A stretch of DNA of 18,763 nt from Deltaproteobacteria bacterium (GCA_011371515.1 DRQE01000005.1:1-18763); one strand, 5' to 3'; shown: positions 1 to 7,310, counted from the first letter of the stretch. Notes: a model not told the origin generated them from the sequence alone. A program made the numbers and translations.

Positions 1-161
1 AGGGTTGAAAGTACAAGGTTATCGAGCTCTGTGCTCGTCTTTCTTGCCCAGCTGTCTATGAGTCTAAGGCAGAGTTTTCTAAGTATAAAAAGCAAAAGTG
101 CGACCGCCGTGAAGACGGTCGCAAACAGGACGAACTCTTTCCAAAAGGCCTCTGTCATCAT
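1..161 (-). CDS. MscS-family mechanosensitive ion channel, N-terminal part (runs off the left edge)
   Basis: Only about 53 codons are in the window. The reading frame starts at ATG 161 (a second ATG follows at 158) behind GGAG at 167-170; the spacing favours the second ATG slightly. The visible protein begins MMTEAFWKEF, continues as one hydrophobic helix (about residues 10-28), then a basic amphipathic stretch ending WARKTSTELDNLV. A single helix followed by a W-A-x-x-T-x-x-x-x-D-D/N-L-(V/L) segment is the usual N-terminal layout of MscS-type channels, which release solutes when membrane tension rises. The gene follows pal by 66 bases on the same strand and is probably co-transcribed with it. 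The pore helix and beta domain lie outside the window, so the family call rests on a short segment. Confidence 0.6.
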   Translation of the reverse strand, partial: MMTEAFWKEFVLFATVFTAVALLLFILRKLCLRLIDSWARKTSTELDNLVLST

Positions 162-227
162 GGTAGCTCCGTATCAGAGGGGAATTGAGCCCTTACAGAG
201 ACACGCAGGTCAACCCTCTGGCACAGA

Positions 228-800
228 TTACTCACTGATGACAAAGTGAGCCCTTCTGTTTTCCTGCCAGCACTGCTCATTGTGCTCAAAGCAGAAGGGC
301 TTTTCCTTGCCGTAACTTACGGTGGTTATACGAGAGGGGTCAACGCCGAGGTTCACGAGATACTTCTTCACCGCATCTGCCCTTCTCTGTCCCAGTGCTA
401 TGTTGTACTCCACTGTGCCACGCTCGTCACAGTGCCCTTCTATTATTATCTTTGCGTCCTTCTTGCCATTGAGCAGCACCTTTGCGTTCTCCTCAAGGGT
501 GGCTCTGGCATCTTCCCTTATGGAATAACGGTCGTAATCGAAGAATACATCCTTTATTGCCGACACAGTTGCCTCCTCAACGGCGCCTTCACCAACTGCT
601 GCGCCCTCAACAGCGCCTTCCTCAACGCCAGCGCCCTCACCGAGCTTGTCCTCTGGCAGGGTCTCCTCTGTTATAGCCTTTTCAACACCTTCACCGACGG
701 CCTTCTCTTCAGGCTTTACGGCCTTCTTGGCACAACCCGAAACCATCAGTAGTCCTGCAAAAAATGCTATTATTGTAAAGAGTGCGAGGTTTCTTCTCAT
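228..800 (-). CDS. pal: Peptidoglycan-associated lipoprotein Pal (OmpA-like)
   Basis: Outer-membrane lipoprotein that tethers the outer membrane to peptidoglycan, normally working with the Tol proteins. The 190-residue protein has a type II signal peptide ending in the lipobox V20-S-G-C23, so Cys23 should be lipidated. Residues about 24-79 form an unusually long acidic, Glu/Gly/Ala/Val-rich linker with degenerate repeats (VEEGAVEGA, GEGAVEEA). The OmpA-like domain fills residues 80-190, with FFDYD (86-90), the Pal signature EGHCDERGT (121-129), Asn133 and GQRRADAV (137-144), which bind the diaminopimelate of peptidoglycan. The ATG start has an AAAGGA site upstream and lies 16 bases after the preceding small gene. 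No tol genes are visible nearby, so this pal is separated from tolB in this stretch. The family call is secure. Confidence 0.95.
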   Translation of the reverse strand: MRRNLALFTIIAFFAGLLMVSGCAKKAVKPEEKAVGEGVEKAITEETLPEDKLGEGAGVEEGAVEGAAVGEGAVEEATVSAIKDVFFDYDRYSIREDARATLEENAKVLLNGKKDAKIIIEGHCDERGTVEYNIALGQRRADAVKKYLVNLGVDPSRITTVSYGKEKPFCFEHNEQCWQENRRAHFVISE

Positions 801-816
801 TGTTCACACCATCCTT

Positions 817-1149
817 TCATCTTTTTATTCTTATGGTTTTTGCTATTACCCTTTTATTCCTCTCATATACTATATCAACCTTGTCACCCTCTTTGACCTC
901 TTCGAGAGTGGCAGGCCTATCCCCTATCTTTATGACCGTATCGTCCTCAACCGCTGCTCCAACAATAAACTCCTGCCCCTTCCAGTTTGTTGTTCTGACC
1001 ACTATAGTGTTGGGTGTTGCCACGGTATCTGTTGCAACCACCTCTCCCGTTGCCTTTCTCACTATCACATTACCTGCTGTCGCACTAATTGAGTAAAGGG
1101 TGGTCACAGATACCATAACTACTGCAATCAAAATTGCTCGCCATTTCAT
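817..1149 (-). CDS. Small secreted protein of unknown function (110 aa)
   Basis: I do not recognise this family. The longer open frame reaches 1233, but ATG 1149 is the better start: GGAGG lies at 1156-1160, and a signal peptide follows directly (MKWRAILIAVVMVSV, with a probable cleavage after ATA-G near residue 26). The mature part is about 85 residues, lacks cysteines, and ends in a basic tail (KRVIAKTIRIKR). Its pattern of short beta-like segments, V-x-x-G-D-K-V-x-I-V-Y near the end and T-V-I-K-I-G in the middle, resembles small periplasmic beta-barrel or OB-like proteins, but that is only an impression. It is the first gene behind a candidate promoter at 1215-1244 and precedes pal by 16 bases, so it probably acts in the envelope. 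Confidence 0.75.
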   Translation of the reverse strand: MKWRAILIAVVMVSVTTLYSISATAGNVIVRKATGEVVATDTVATPNTIVVRTTNWKGQEFIVGAAVEDDTVIKIGDRPATLEEVKEGDKVDIVYERNKRVIAKTIRIKR

Positions 1150-1155
1150 AATCCA

Positions 1156-1160
1156 CCTCC
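1156..1160 (-). promoter_or_regulatory. Ribosome binding site GGAGG deciding the start at 1149
   Basis: GGAGG lies six bases before ATG 1149. It selects this start over the more distant ATG at 1233, whose extra 28 residues would hide the signal peptide and overlap the candidate promoter. Confidence 0.75.
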
Positions 1161-1214
1161 AGTACACTTTATGTTTTGATGATAAACTCGGGGGACTGCC
1201 TTTGATTTTAATTA

Positions 1215-1244
1215 AAGGTATCAAAATAGGCAATCTATTGTCAA
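1215..1244 (-). promoter_or_regulatory. Candidate sigma-70 promoter for the small secreted gene, pal and MscS
   Basis: On the minus strand a perfect -35 box TTGACA (1239-1244) is followed after 18 bases by TACCTT (1215-1220), or after 17 by ATACCT. The -35 is convincing, the -10 is poor. The 117-base gap 1150-1266 holds nothing else that I can identify. Confidence 0.45.
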
Positions 1245-1266
1245 GGCTTTTGGGCTGGTTCGGGCA

Positions 1267-1965
1267 TTAAAGATGCTCTATATGGTCCTCTTTTTTCTCG
1301 CCCTTTTTGATTCTCTCTTCAAGTATCTTTCTTGCCACATCCCTTCCGCCGAGTCCAAAGGCAAGGGCAAGGGCGAGCACTATTCCACCGAACAGTATGG
1401 AGAAGGCTATCTTTACCATTCCGGGGGCTATGTGGAGTTCCTCAAATGCCATGGCAAATATAAGTATGAGGATTAGGATCTTCACCCCGTCCGCTATGAA
1501 TCTTGCGTAGACAACCCCTGCATTAACACAGGCTATAAGGATTGCCCTTGCTATGAAACTTGCAACAAGCCAGCCTATAACGAGCAGTAGACCTGCAGAA
1601 ATCAGCCGCGGAATGTATTCAAGACTCCTCGATACTATCGTGTCGGTAATCTCTGTGCCCAGTGTACTCAATGCTGCAAGGCCGAAGACTATTAGAATAA
1701 ACCAGTATACAAGCTGCGAGGAAAACTGAGATGGACTCATAGCCACCCCACCCTTCTGTAGAAGCGAGGCAAACCCCAGCTTTGCACTCCATGTGTCAAA
1801 CCCTATGGCAGAAAGCAGCCTTGCCGTAATCGCCCTTGCAGCAAGGGCTACCACAAGCCCTATAACCACTATTACAACCAGCACCATAAGGTGGGGTATG
1901 AACATGGCAGTATTTATAAAGAATGCCTTGAGCGGGCCAATTATTGCCTCAAAGAAAGATTCCAT
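1267..1965 (-). CDS. TM-helix (MscS-like, conserved TM helix) membrane protein
   Basis: Inner-membrane protein of 232 residues with about five hydrophobic helices (roughly residues 21-45, 85-104, 117-140, 155-175 and 183-205). The last helix ends in FGLGGRDVARK, the motif seen at the end of 'conserved TM helix' repeats and at the start of the MscS domain, where a glycine-rich helix lines the pore. There is no soluble MscS beta domain, so this is a short channel-like relative rather than a full MscS. The C-terminus is charged (residues about 208-232). The open frame could begin at GTG 1968, but the AGGAGG at 1972-1977 is properly spaced (6 bases) only for ATG 1965. It follows the sugar-glycerate glycosyltransferase by 15 bases and is probably in its operon, which suggests a role in osmotic balance. 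Confidence 0.8.
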   Translation of the reverse strand: MESFFEAIIGPLKAFFINTAMFIPHLMVLVVIVVIGLVVALAARAITARLLSAIGFDTWSAKLGFASLLQKGGVAMSPSQFSSQLVYWFILIVFGLAALSTLGTEITDTIVSRSLEYIPRLISAGLLLVIGWLVASFIARAILIACVNAGVVYARFIADGVKILILILIFAMAFEELHIAPGMVKIAFSILFGGIVLALALAFGLGGRDVARKILEERIKKGEKKEDHIEHL

Positions 1966-1971
1966 CACACA

Positions 1972-1977
1972 CCTCCT
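1972..1977 (-). promoter_or_regulatory. Ribosome binding site AGGAGG deciding the start at 1965
   Basis: A full AGGAGG lies six bases before ATG 1965 but only three before the in-frame GTG at 1968, which favours the ATG. Confidence 0.7.
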
Positions 1978-1980
1978 TTT

Positions 1981-3252
1981 TTACCATAGTTCCACTAAAT
2001 ACTTCTTCTGCCTTTCAAACTCCTGACAAAGCTTCTCCACCTTCTCCTCTGCCTCATCGTTCGAAAGGCTCGCCACCTCAAGAAAGAAGGAAGCCGTCCT
2101 GCCATGATAGAGGGGCACCATCGACTTCAACAGGTGTTCCAGCGAGAGCTTTTTGTGGTGAAACGCCAGCATGTATTCGTAGACAATCCTTACCCACACC
2201 TCGTCAGGAAAGTGGAAAGTATGTCTGGTGCTTCTGGCTATGCGCTCTATCTCTCCCACAAGGTCCTCTACAAGAAATATTCCCCACACATCCTTCAGGT
2301 TGTCAACACCGAGTCTGAAGAGCTCTATCATCCTGTCTATATTCACACTTATGGGCTCAAGCCCGGTGTAGAACTTGAATCCAAAGGTGGGCACCTCCTC
2401 CGTGCCCTTGGTCTGCTTCCACACATCGTGATGCCTTTCTGTAAGTTTCATAAGGGAGCCAACCACCTGCACAAACATGTCGGTAAGATGCACCCCGGGG
2501 TCTTTTGGATCATGAATCTTTGCCCCAAGATATGCCTGACACAGATTGAATCCACCGGCAATCGCCTCGGTGGTCATCCATATGTCTATGCCAAACCTTG
2601 CAACATCCGTATCCCATGCATCTTTAAGAGAGAGGTAATGTTCTATGAGTCTTCCAGACATGCCGAACTCTCCACCTATGGGCTGGCGAATCTTCTTTCC
2701 GTAGAGTGCACGCGTGACAGGGTAGATGATTGAGTTGGTTATACTGCCGTCGTATTTGTGCCTGCTGTAGAAGGGGGCAACGAAGTCGTATCCCTCCTTG
2801 AGCACCGGTATGAGAAGAAGCTCTATCCACTCAGGGGTAATACTTCTAAGGTCTGCATCCACCACACAGCATGCCTTCACATTAAGTTGTTTTGCGAGCT
2901 CAAATATTGTCCTGAAGGCACTGCCCTTGCCCGGTATGCCGTGGTAGGGAGTGGTTATGCGGTGTATAGGATAAAGAGGATGGGAAAGGAATATGGTGCG
3001 ATGGTCAAAGTCTGTGTTCTTTACAAGCTCTGGGGTGTGGTCTGTTGAGCCACCATCAGAGTTTATTATAACGCACCTTTCCCTTGGAAAGTACTTTGCA
3101 AGCCCTGCATCCACAGCCCTCACAACATGGGTTATGGTGCTGGCGTTGTTATAGCTTGCAATACCCACCACTATGTCGGCAGAATCTATCCTTTCAATAG
3201 ACTTCTCTATGTCTTCTCTCTTCTCATCCTGCACGGTGGACTCAACTGCCAT
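1981..3252 (-). CDS. GT-A glycosyltransferase, mannosyl-/glucosyl-(3-phospho)glycerate synthase type
   Basis: Cytoplasmic enzyme of 423 residues expected to move glucose or mannose from a nucleotide sugar to glycerate or 3-phosphoglycerate. Visible motifs: NSDGGSTD (64-71) for nucleotide binding, PYHGIPGKGSAFR (102-114), the metal-binding DAD (132-134) within VDADLRSITPEWI, QPIGGEFG (190-197), FGID (220-223) and a candidate metal-ligand His247 in KIHDPKDPG. The order DADxxSxxPxWI, QPxGGE, GID, K-x-H matches the GT78 mannosylglycerate synthase layout as I remember it, and related glucosylglycerate enzymes. The C-terminal 130 residues look helical. The gene overlaps the upstream phosphatase gene by 11 bases, which argues for a phosphorylated intermediate. 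The sugar donor cannot be read from the sequence. Confidence 0.82.
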   Translation of the reverse strand: MAVESTVQDEKREDIEKSIERIDSADIVVGIASYNNASTITHVVRAVDAGLAKYFPRERCVIINSDGGSTDHTPELVKNTDFDHRTIFLSHPLYPIHRITTPYHGIPGKGSAFRTIFELAKQLNVKACCVVDADLRSITPEWIELLLIPVLKEGYDFVAPFYSRHKYDGSITNSIIYPVTRALYGKKIRQPIGGEFGMSGRLIEHYLSLKDAWDTDVARFGIDIWMTTEAIAGGFNLCQAYLGAKIHDPKDPGVHLTDMFVQVVGSLMKLTERHHDVWKQTKGTEEVPTFGFKFYTGLEPISVNIDRMIELFRLGVDNLKDVWGIFLVEDLVGEIERIARSTRHTFHFPDEVWVRIVYEYMLAFHHKKLSLEHLLKSMVPLYHGRTASFFLEVASLSNDEAEEKVEKLCQEFERQKKYLVELW

Positions 3253-4066
3253 AGCTACCCTGTTCCTGAAGCCTTCTTATAATATTTATTATAGCAGTAT
3301 TCCAGCCAGAAGGTCCTATGCCATCTGCCTTTATTATACCCTCTATGCCGAATGGCTCATAGCTTCCGTCTTTCTTTGCCACGCACACGGCTATGTCCAC
3401 GGCTCTCAACATGGGCTCGTCGTTAAGGCTGTCACCAAGCCCTATGGTAATAACCCTGCCGTAGAGCCTTCTGTAGTAGTCTGCCAACACCCTTACTGCC
3501 CTGCCTTTATCGTGCTCTCCCATTATGTGATAGAACCTGCCCCTCGTCCATCTGAAGCCCCTTTTCTCTATCTCCTTGAGCACCTCCTTTAATAATCGGC
3601 TATCTTTAGCGCAAACAAAAGGCTCAACAAAATCTCTCTTCATGCTGAGGGCTGCCTCCTGTTCGGATAGTCCCGTAAGCTCTGCCACCTCCTTTACGGT
3701 CATATCACCAAAGCCTCTTATATCCACCCCAAGGGTTGAGCCTATCTCTCTGAGCACCCTTCGCACCTCCTCGTAGGGGCGTCCAAACATTATTACCCTG
3801 TAGCCATCTATGGAAGTGCCTTCCACAGGAAAGGGAAAGTAGCCTTCAGGGATGAATATGCCGCCACCGTTCTCGGATATGAAGGGGTCTTTTATGGAGA
3901 GGCGTTCTCTGTAGAGCTCTATCTCCTTTCTCGTCTTACTCGAGGTCATAACGATGGGTATCTTCTTTTCTTTTAGCATCCTTATGGCAGGCTCTGCCTC
4001 TTTGAAGCTATAGCTGACAGGATGCAGCAGTGTGCCGTCAAGGTCTGTGAATACTACGGGCTTCAC
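3242..4066 (-). CDS. Mannosyl-/glucosyl-3-phosphoglycerate phosphatase (HAD-IIB)
   Basis: HAD-superfamily phosphatase of 274 residues that should remove phosphate from mannosyl- or glucosyl-3-phosphoglycerate, giving the compatible solute mannosyl- or glucosylglycerate. The HAD motifs are all present: FTDLDGT (6-12) with nucleophile Asp8 and acid Asp10, motif II TSSKTR (41-46), Lys187, and motif IV GLGDSLND (209-216). SENGGG (64-69) and the GRFYH segment (176-180) belong to the MPGP type of subclass IIB cap. The start is GTG at 4066, overlapping the TGA of the antiporter gene as GTGA, and the end overlaps the glycosyltransferase start. The three genes are therefore translationally linked. Generic HAD phosphatases are an alternative, but the glycosyltransferase neighbour supports this reading. 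Confidence 0.88.
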   Translation of the reverse strand: MKPVVFTDLDGTLLHPVSYSFKEAEPAIRMLKEKKIPIVMTSSKTRKEIELYRERLSIKDPFISENGGGIFIPEGYFPFPVEGTSIDGYRVIMFGRPYEEVRRVLREIGSTLGVDIRGFGDMTVKEVAELTGLSEQEAALSMKRDFVEPFVCAKDSRLLKEVLKEIEKRGFRWTRGRFYHIMGEHDKGRAVRVLADYYRRLYGRVITIGLGDSLNDEPMLRAVDIAVCVAKKDGSYEPFGIEGIIKADGIGPSGWNTAIINIIRRLQEQGSYGS

Positions 4067-5085
4067 TTAACACCTCTCGTTATGTAGAGTATGTAGAAGT
4101 TGACGATCCAGAAGAATATAAGCACTATGGAGTCCACCCCCACTCTGAATATCTTTCTTTTGGGTGGATAGGTAAGCCCTATTATGACCACACCTGTCAT
4201 TATTATTGCTACAAGTCCTGTGGTAAGGTGTGTCTGTGACACATCCGAGAGTATCGAGCCCTTTGTGTAGAAAAGGTCATCTATAGCCACTATGGCCATG
4301 TTGAACATGTTACTTCCGAGCATGTTTGATATTGCCATGTCCCTTGCACCTATCCTTACCGCAGCTATGGATACGACCACCTCTGGCAGGGATGTGGTCA
4401 TTGCAACGAATACGCTTCCCATGAATGTGGAACCAAGCCCTGTTCTCAGTGCCAGTTCTTCAGACACATAGGGAAGCAGTGTTGCTGCCACCACTATTAC
4501 GAAGGCGTGCATCGTGTAGAGTGCTATTGCCCTTCTCAGTGTGAAACCACGGTAGGAGAGCTTTTCCTCCTTCAGCTTAACTACAGACTCTTCCACATAG
4601 TCCGTTATGGTGCTTCTTTCGTAATAGTAGACAGCCCTTATACCTATTATATAGGTTATTATTATCACAGGGGTGTAAAGGCCCACATGCCATATCTGTG
4701 GCATATAGGGGGCAAGCAGTATGGAACCAAGCACCATTCCTATAAGTATCACCCCGATACCGGCAGAAAGCAGATGCCCGCTGAATGCTCTGTAGAAAAG
4801 CGGGCGCTCGCCGTTCATCATGTCCATTATGGCAAGTATGAAGAGGTTGTACACGCAGGAGCCCATAACATCTCCAAGGGCAATGTCCACGGCTCCCACA
4901 ATCGCCACAGAGCTTATTCCTGTTACAAGCTCTGGCAGGGAGGTAATACTTGCCATAAGTATCAGCCCTATCCATGCCCTTCCAATTCCACTGAGCTCTG
5001 CTATGATGTCCCCATATCTGGAAAGGCGCGAGCCACTTAAGACTATCGCCACAGAACAGAGGATAAAACCTATCCAGTACTCCAT
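4063..5085 (-). CDS. Sodium/calcium exchanger family membrane antiporter
   Basis: Inner-membrane cation exchanger of 340 residues and about ten helices. The two alpha repeats that form the ion site are visible: ITSLPE (47-52) with GSCVYN (75-80), and TTSLPE (230-235) with GSNMFN (257-262). Glu52 and Glu235 are the expected ion ligands. In repeat one a Cys stands where the family usually has Asn (GSC rather than GSN), which could alter ion preference. A long cytoplasmic loop lies at about 155-185. The open frame reaches ATG 5106, but ATG 5085 is preferred: GGGAGGAG lies at 5095-5102 and the predicted transcript starts near 5102. It is the first gene of the operon with the sugar-glycerate enzymes, consistent with ion balance under salt stress, although the ion is not proven. 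Confidence 0.88.
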   Translation of the reverse strand: MEYWIGFILCSVAIVLSGSRLSRYGDIIAELSGIGRAWIGLILMASITSLPELVTGISSVAIVGAVDIALGDVMGSCVYNLFILAIMDMMNGERPLFYRAFSGHLLSAGIGVILIGMVLGSILLAPYMPQIWHVGLYTPVIIITYIIGIRAVYYYERSTITDYVEESVVKLKEEKLSYRGFTLRRAIALYTMHAFVIVVAATLLPYVSEELALRTGLGSTFMGSVFVAMTTSLPEVVVSIAAVRIGARDMAISNMLGSNMFNMAIVAIDDLFYTKGSILSDVSQTHLTTGLVAIIMTGVVIIGLTYPPKRKIFRVGVDSIVLIFFWIVNFYILYITRGVK

Positions 5086-5094
5086 AGCCCGAGA

Positions 5095-5102
5095 CTCCTC
5101 CC
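5095..5102 (-). promoter_or_regulatory. Ribosome binding site GGGAGGAG deciding the start at 5085
   Basis: GGGAGGAG lies nine bases before ATG 5085 and actually sits inside the first codons of the longer frame that begins at 5106. Together with the predicted transcription start near 5102 it favours the shorter protein. Confidence 0.65.
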
Positions 5103-5108
5103 ACATTT

Positions 5109-5137
5109 ACTATGGCACAACACTCAAGGCTTGTCAA
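5109..5137 (-). promoter_or_regulatory. Sigma-70 promoter of the antiporter/sugar-glycerate operon
   Basis: Minus-strand -35 TTGACA (5132-5137), 17-base spacer, -10 CATAGT (5109-5114). Transcription would begin near 5102, leaving a leader of about 17 bases that contains the ribosome binding site. Confidence 0.6.
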
Positions 5138-5151
5138 AACACAACTTACAA

Positions 5152-5180
5152 TTGACTACTCTTGTGTAACCGTTTAAAAT
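5152..5180 (+). promoter_or_regulatory. Sigma-70 promoter of the amidase-rph-rdgB operon
   Basis: Plus-strand -35 TTGACT (5152-5157), 17-base spacer, -10 TAAAAT (5175-5180). The -10 ends only 8 bases before the ATG at 5189, so the mRNA should have almost no leader. The -35 boxes of this and the divergent antiporter promoter are 14 bases apart. Confidence 0.75.
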
Positions 5181-5188
5181 AGGGTCTT

Positions 5189-5983
5189 ATGAGGCATCTC
5201 CTTATAGGCCTATCGGTTCTGCTCTTTGTGGCAGCCACAGTGGCAGATGCCACCGACAGTACACAAGCCAGCACACTAAAGGTAATAGTCATAGATCCGG
5301 GCCATGGCGGTGAAGACACAGGTGCCATAGGTCCAAATGGAACCACGGAAAAGAGCATAACCCTCCAGATAGCCCTCAGGCTGAAAGATGCTATAGAAGA
5401 CAGACTTCCCTATGTAAATGTGGTCCTTACAAGAACCGATGACACCTACATCTCTCTCAAAGAACGGACAGCCATAGCAAACCGTGTAAGGGCAGACCTG
5501 TTTCTGAGTATCCATGCCAATGCCGCCTATAGAAGAGGTGCCAGCGGGGTTGAGACCTTCTTTTTAAGCCTCGAGGCAAGCGATAACGATGCCCGTATGC
5601 TCGCTGCTATAGAGAACAATATGGTGCCCATTGAGTCTGAAGACGGCATGGATAGTAAGAAAGAAGTTGACGAACTTACATCCATACTCTGGGACCTCAC
5701 CCAGACAGAGACCCACCACGAAAGCCAGCTACTTGCCGAGTTCGTCCACACCTCACTGGTAGAGGCAGTAAAGGAGGAAAACCGTGGCGTAAAACAGGCA
5801 CCTTTCATAGTGCTTGCAGGGGCAACCATGCCGGCAGTGCTTGTGGAGGTGGGCTTTATATCCAACCCCGAAGAAGAAATAAGACTTTCACGCAAAGACT
5901 ACCAAGAAAGAATAGCCCATGCAATAGCAGGGGGTATACTCAACTTTGAGAAAGAAATATCGAGGATAGCCTATGAGGAGTGA
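5189..5983 (+). CDS. N-acetylmuramoyl-L-alanine amidase (Amidase_3), secreted
   Basis: Zinc enzyme that cuts the amide bond between MurNAc and the stem peptide of peptidoglycan, acting in the periplasm during cell separation or wall turnover. The 264-residue protein starts with a signal peptide ([21 protein letters not shown]). The Amidase_3 domain covers about 30-255: [13 protein letters not shown] with zinc ligand His39, Glu54 in TEKS, His109 in LSIHAN, and catalytic Glu220 in VLVEVGF. SNPEEE (225-230) is also typical. There is no AMIN or SPOR domain, so this is a minimal catalytic form. There is no convincing ribosome binding site before ATG 5189, and the promoter lies 8 bases upstream. 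Its last 11 bases overlap rph in another frame. Confidence 0.93.
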   Translation: MRHLLIGLSVLLFVAATVADATDSTQASTLKVIVIDPGHGGEDTGAIGPNGTTEKSITLQIALRLKDAIEDRLPYVNVVLTRTDDTYISLKERTAIANRVRADLFLSIHANAAYRRGASGVETFFLSLEASDNDARMLAAIENNMVPIESEDGMDSKKEVDELTSILWDLTQTETHHESQLLAEFVHTSLVEAVKEENRGVKQAPFIVLAGATMPAVLVEVGFISNPEEEIRLSRKDYQERIAHAIAGGILNFEKEISRIAYEE

Positions 5984-6692
5984 TGGAAGAAGACCGGACC
6001 AGCTAAGACCCACATCTATAAAGCGGGGTGTGCTCAAGTTTGCCGATGGCTCTGCCCTCATCGAGACGGGCAACACACGGGTGATAGTATCCGCAACCGT
6101 TGAAGAGCGGGTGCCCCAGTTCCTGCAGGGCACGGGGCAGGGCTGGATTACCGCAGAGTATGCCATGCTGCCAAGGTCTGCCCCGAAGCGAATACCCCGC
6201 GAGTCCATAACAGGCAGACTCACAGGAAGAACACAGGAGATACAGCGTTTCATAGGAAGAAGTCTGCGCTGTGCGGTAGACCTTAAAAAGCTCGGTGAAA
6301 GAACCATAATCATCGATTGTGATGTACTGCAGGCAGACGGTGGCACCAGAACGGCCTCTGTAACAGCAGGGTTTGTTGCCCTGCAGGATGCAATAGGTGG
6401 TCTTATAGACTCGGGTGCCCTCGAGGCAGACCCTGTAATAGAGCCTGTATGCGCGGTTAGCGTGGGTATAGTGGATGGCACAAGGCTGCTGGACCTTAAC
6501 TACGAGGAAGACTCCGTGGCAGAGGTGGACATGAATGTAGTTATGACAGGCGGTGGCAGATATATAGAGATAGGGGCAACTGCCGAGGCACTGCCCTTTA
6601 CAGAGGAAGACCTCCACGCCCTCTTGGGGCTTGCCAGAAAGGGTATAACTGAACTTCTGGAAATACAGAAAAAAAGCCTCTCTGGGGAATAA
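5973..6692 (+). CDS. rph: Ribonuclease PH
   Basis: Phosphorolytic 3'-5' exoribonuclease that trims the 3' ends of tRNA precursors, using phosphate and releasing nucleoside diphosphates; it works as a hexamer in the cytoplasm. The 239-residue length and sequence are standard: [12 protein letters not shown] start, [14 protein letters not shown] (60-73), [15 protein letters not shown] (85-99) with Arg86, and [16 protein letters not shown] (115-130) with Arg126. These two arginines correspond to the phosphate-binding Arg86 and Arg126 of the Bacillus subtilis enzyme. The ATG overlaps the end of the amidase gene, with GAGG about 10 bases upstream. It is followed by rdgB after 5 bases, a pairing that is common in bacteria. 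Confidence 0.97.
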   Translation: MRSDGRRPDQLRPTSIKRGVLKFADGSALIETGNTRVIVSATVEERVPQFLQGTGQGWITAEYAMLPRSAPKRIPRESITGRLTGRTQEIQRFIGRSLRCAVDLKKLGERTIIIDCDVLQADGGTRTASVTAGFVALQDAIGGLIDSGALEADPVIEPVCAVSVGIVDGTRLLDLNYEEDSVAEVDMNVVMTGGGRYIEIGATAEALPFTEEDLHALLGLARKGITELLEIQKKSLSGE

Positions 6693-6697
6693 AGCCC

Positions 6698-7291
6698 GTG
6701 AAGATAGCCCTTGCAACGAAGAATCAGGGAAAGATAAAGGAGATACGCTCCATACTCGAAGGGCTCTCTGTGGAGCTTGTGAGCCTTGAGGAACTCTCCA
6801 TAGAGGAGCTTCCGCCCGAAGATGGCGGCACCTTCGAGGAAAATGCCCTTAAGAAGGCACGCTTCGTTGCCCAGAAAAGCGGGCTTCCTGCAATGGCAGA
6901 CGACTCGGGGCTTGAGGTGGATGCCCTCGATGGCAGGCCGGGTGTGTACTCTGCCCGATACGGTGGCACCACAGATAAGGAGAGATACCTTAAGCTCCTC
7001 GAGGAACTCAAAGACATACCAGAGCCAAAGCGCACCGCAAGATTTCGCTGTGTCATAGCCCTTGTAACCCCTGAAGGTGAGGAGAAGACCTTCGAAGGAG
7101 TCCTCGAAGGTAGAATCACCAGAAGACCACGGGGCAAGTATGGTTTTGGCTATGATCCTGTGTTCTACCTGCCAGATAAAGGCAAGACCCTTGCCGAAAT
7201 GCGCCCAGAGGAGAAAAACCTCGTAAGCCACAGGGCAAGGGCTCTTGAGAAACTCAGGGCATACCTTTCAACCCATCCCCACTTGACATGA
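6698..7291 (+). CDS. rdgB: XTP/dITP pyrophosphatase (non-canonical purine NTPase) RdgB
   Basis: House-cleaning enzyme that hydrolyses dITP, ITP and XTP to monophosphates and pyrophosphate, keeping deaminated purines out of DNA and RNA. The 197-residue protein shows the Ham1/RdgB signature: ATKNQGKIKEI (6-16), ADDSGLEVDALDGRPGVYSARY (67-88) with Asp68/Asp69, GFGYDPVF (149-156) and SHRA (177-180). The start is GTG 6698, supported by the family N-terminus MKIALATKN; only a weak GGGGAA site lies upstream, so coupling to rph is likely. The TTGACA at its last codons doubles as the -35 box of a downstream promoter. Confidence 0.97.
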   Translation: MKIALATKNQGKIKEIRSILEGLSVELVSLEELSIEELPPEDGGTFEENALKKARFVAQKSGLPAMADDSGLEVDALDGRPGVYSARYGGTTDKERYLKLLEELKDIPEPKRTARFRCVIALVTPEGEEKTFEGVLEGRITRRPRGKYGFGYDPVFYLPDKGKTLAEMRPEEKNLVSHRARALEKLRAYLSTHPHLT

Positions 7292-7310
7292 AGAGCTTTT
7301 GATGTAGACT
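7283..7310 (+). promoter_or_regulatory. Candidate promoter P1 of the HD-GYP response regulator
   Basis: Perfect -35 TTGACA (7283-7288), overlapping the last two rdgB sense codons, then 16 bases and TAGACT (7305-7310). Transcription would start near 7317, giving a leader of about 40 bases without a ribosome binding site. Confidence 0.45.

Noticed and set aside
99-123. Hairpin TGCGACCG / CGGTCGCA followed by T-rich sequence on the minus strand
   Set aside because: It lies inside the N-terminal codons (ATVFTAVA) of the partial MscS gene, so a terminator there would cut the gene; probably chance.
249-301. Perfect 10-base inverted repeat AGCCCTTCTG / CAGAAGGGCT followed by TTTT on the plus strand
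   Set aside because: Both arms lie in conserved codons of pal, the loop is 33 bases, and no plus-strand gene precedes it, so a terminator role is not supported.
1150-1233. Upstream extension of the small secreted protein to ATG 1233
   Set aside because: It lacks a ribosome binding site, buries the signal peptide, and overlaps the candidate promoter.
6003-7231. Two minus-strand open frames of about 240 codons opposite rph and rdgB
   Set aside because: Antisense shadows caused by codon choice in the real genes; composition is not protein-like and both true genes are certain.
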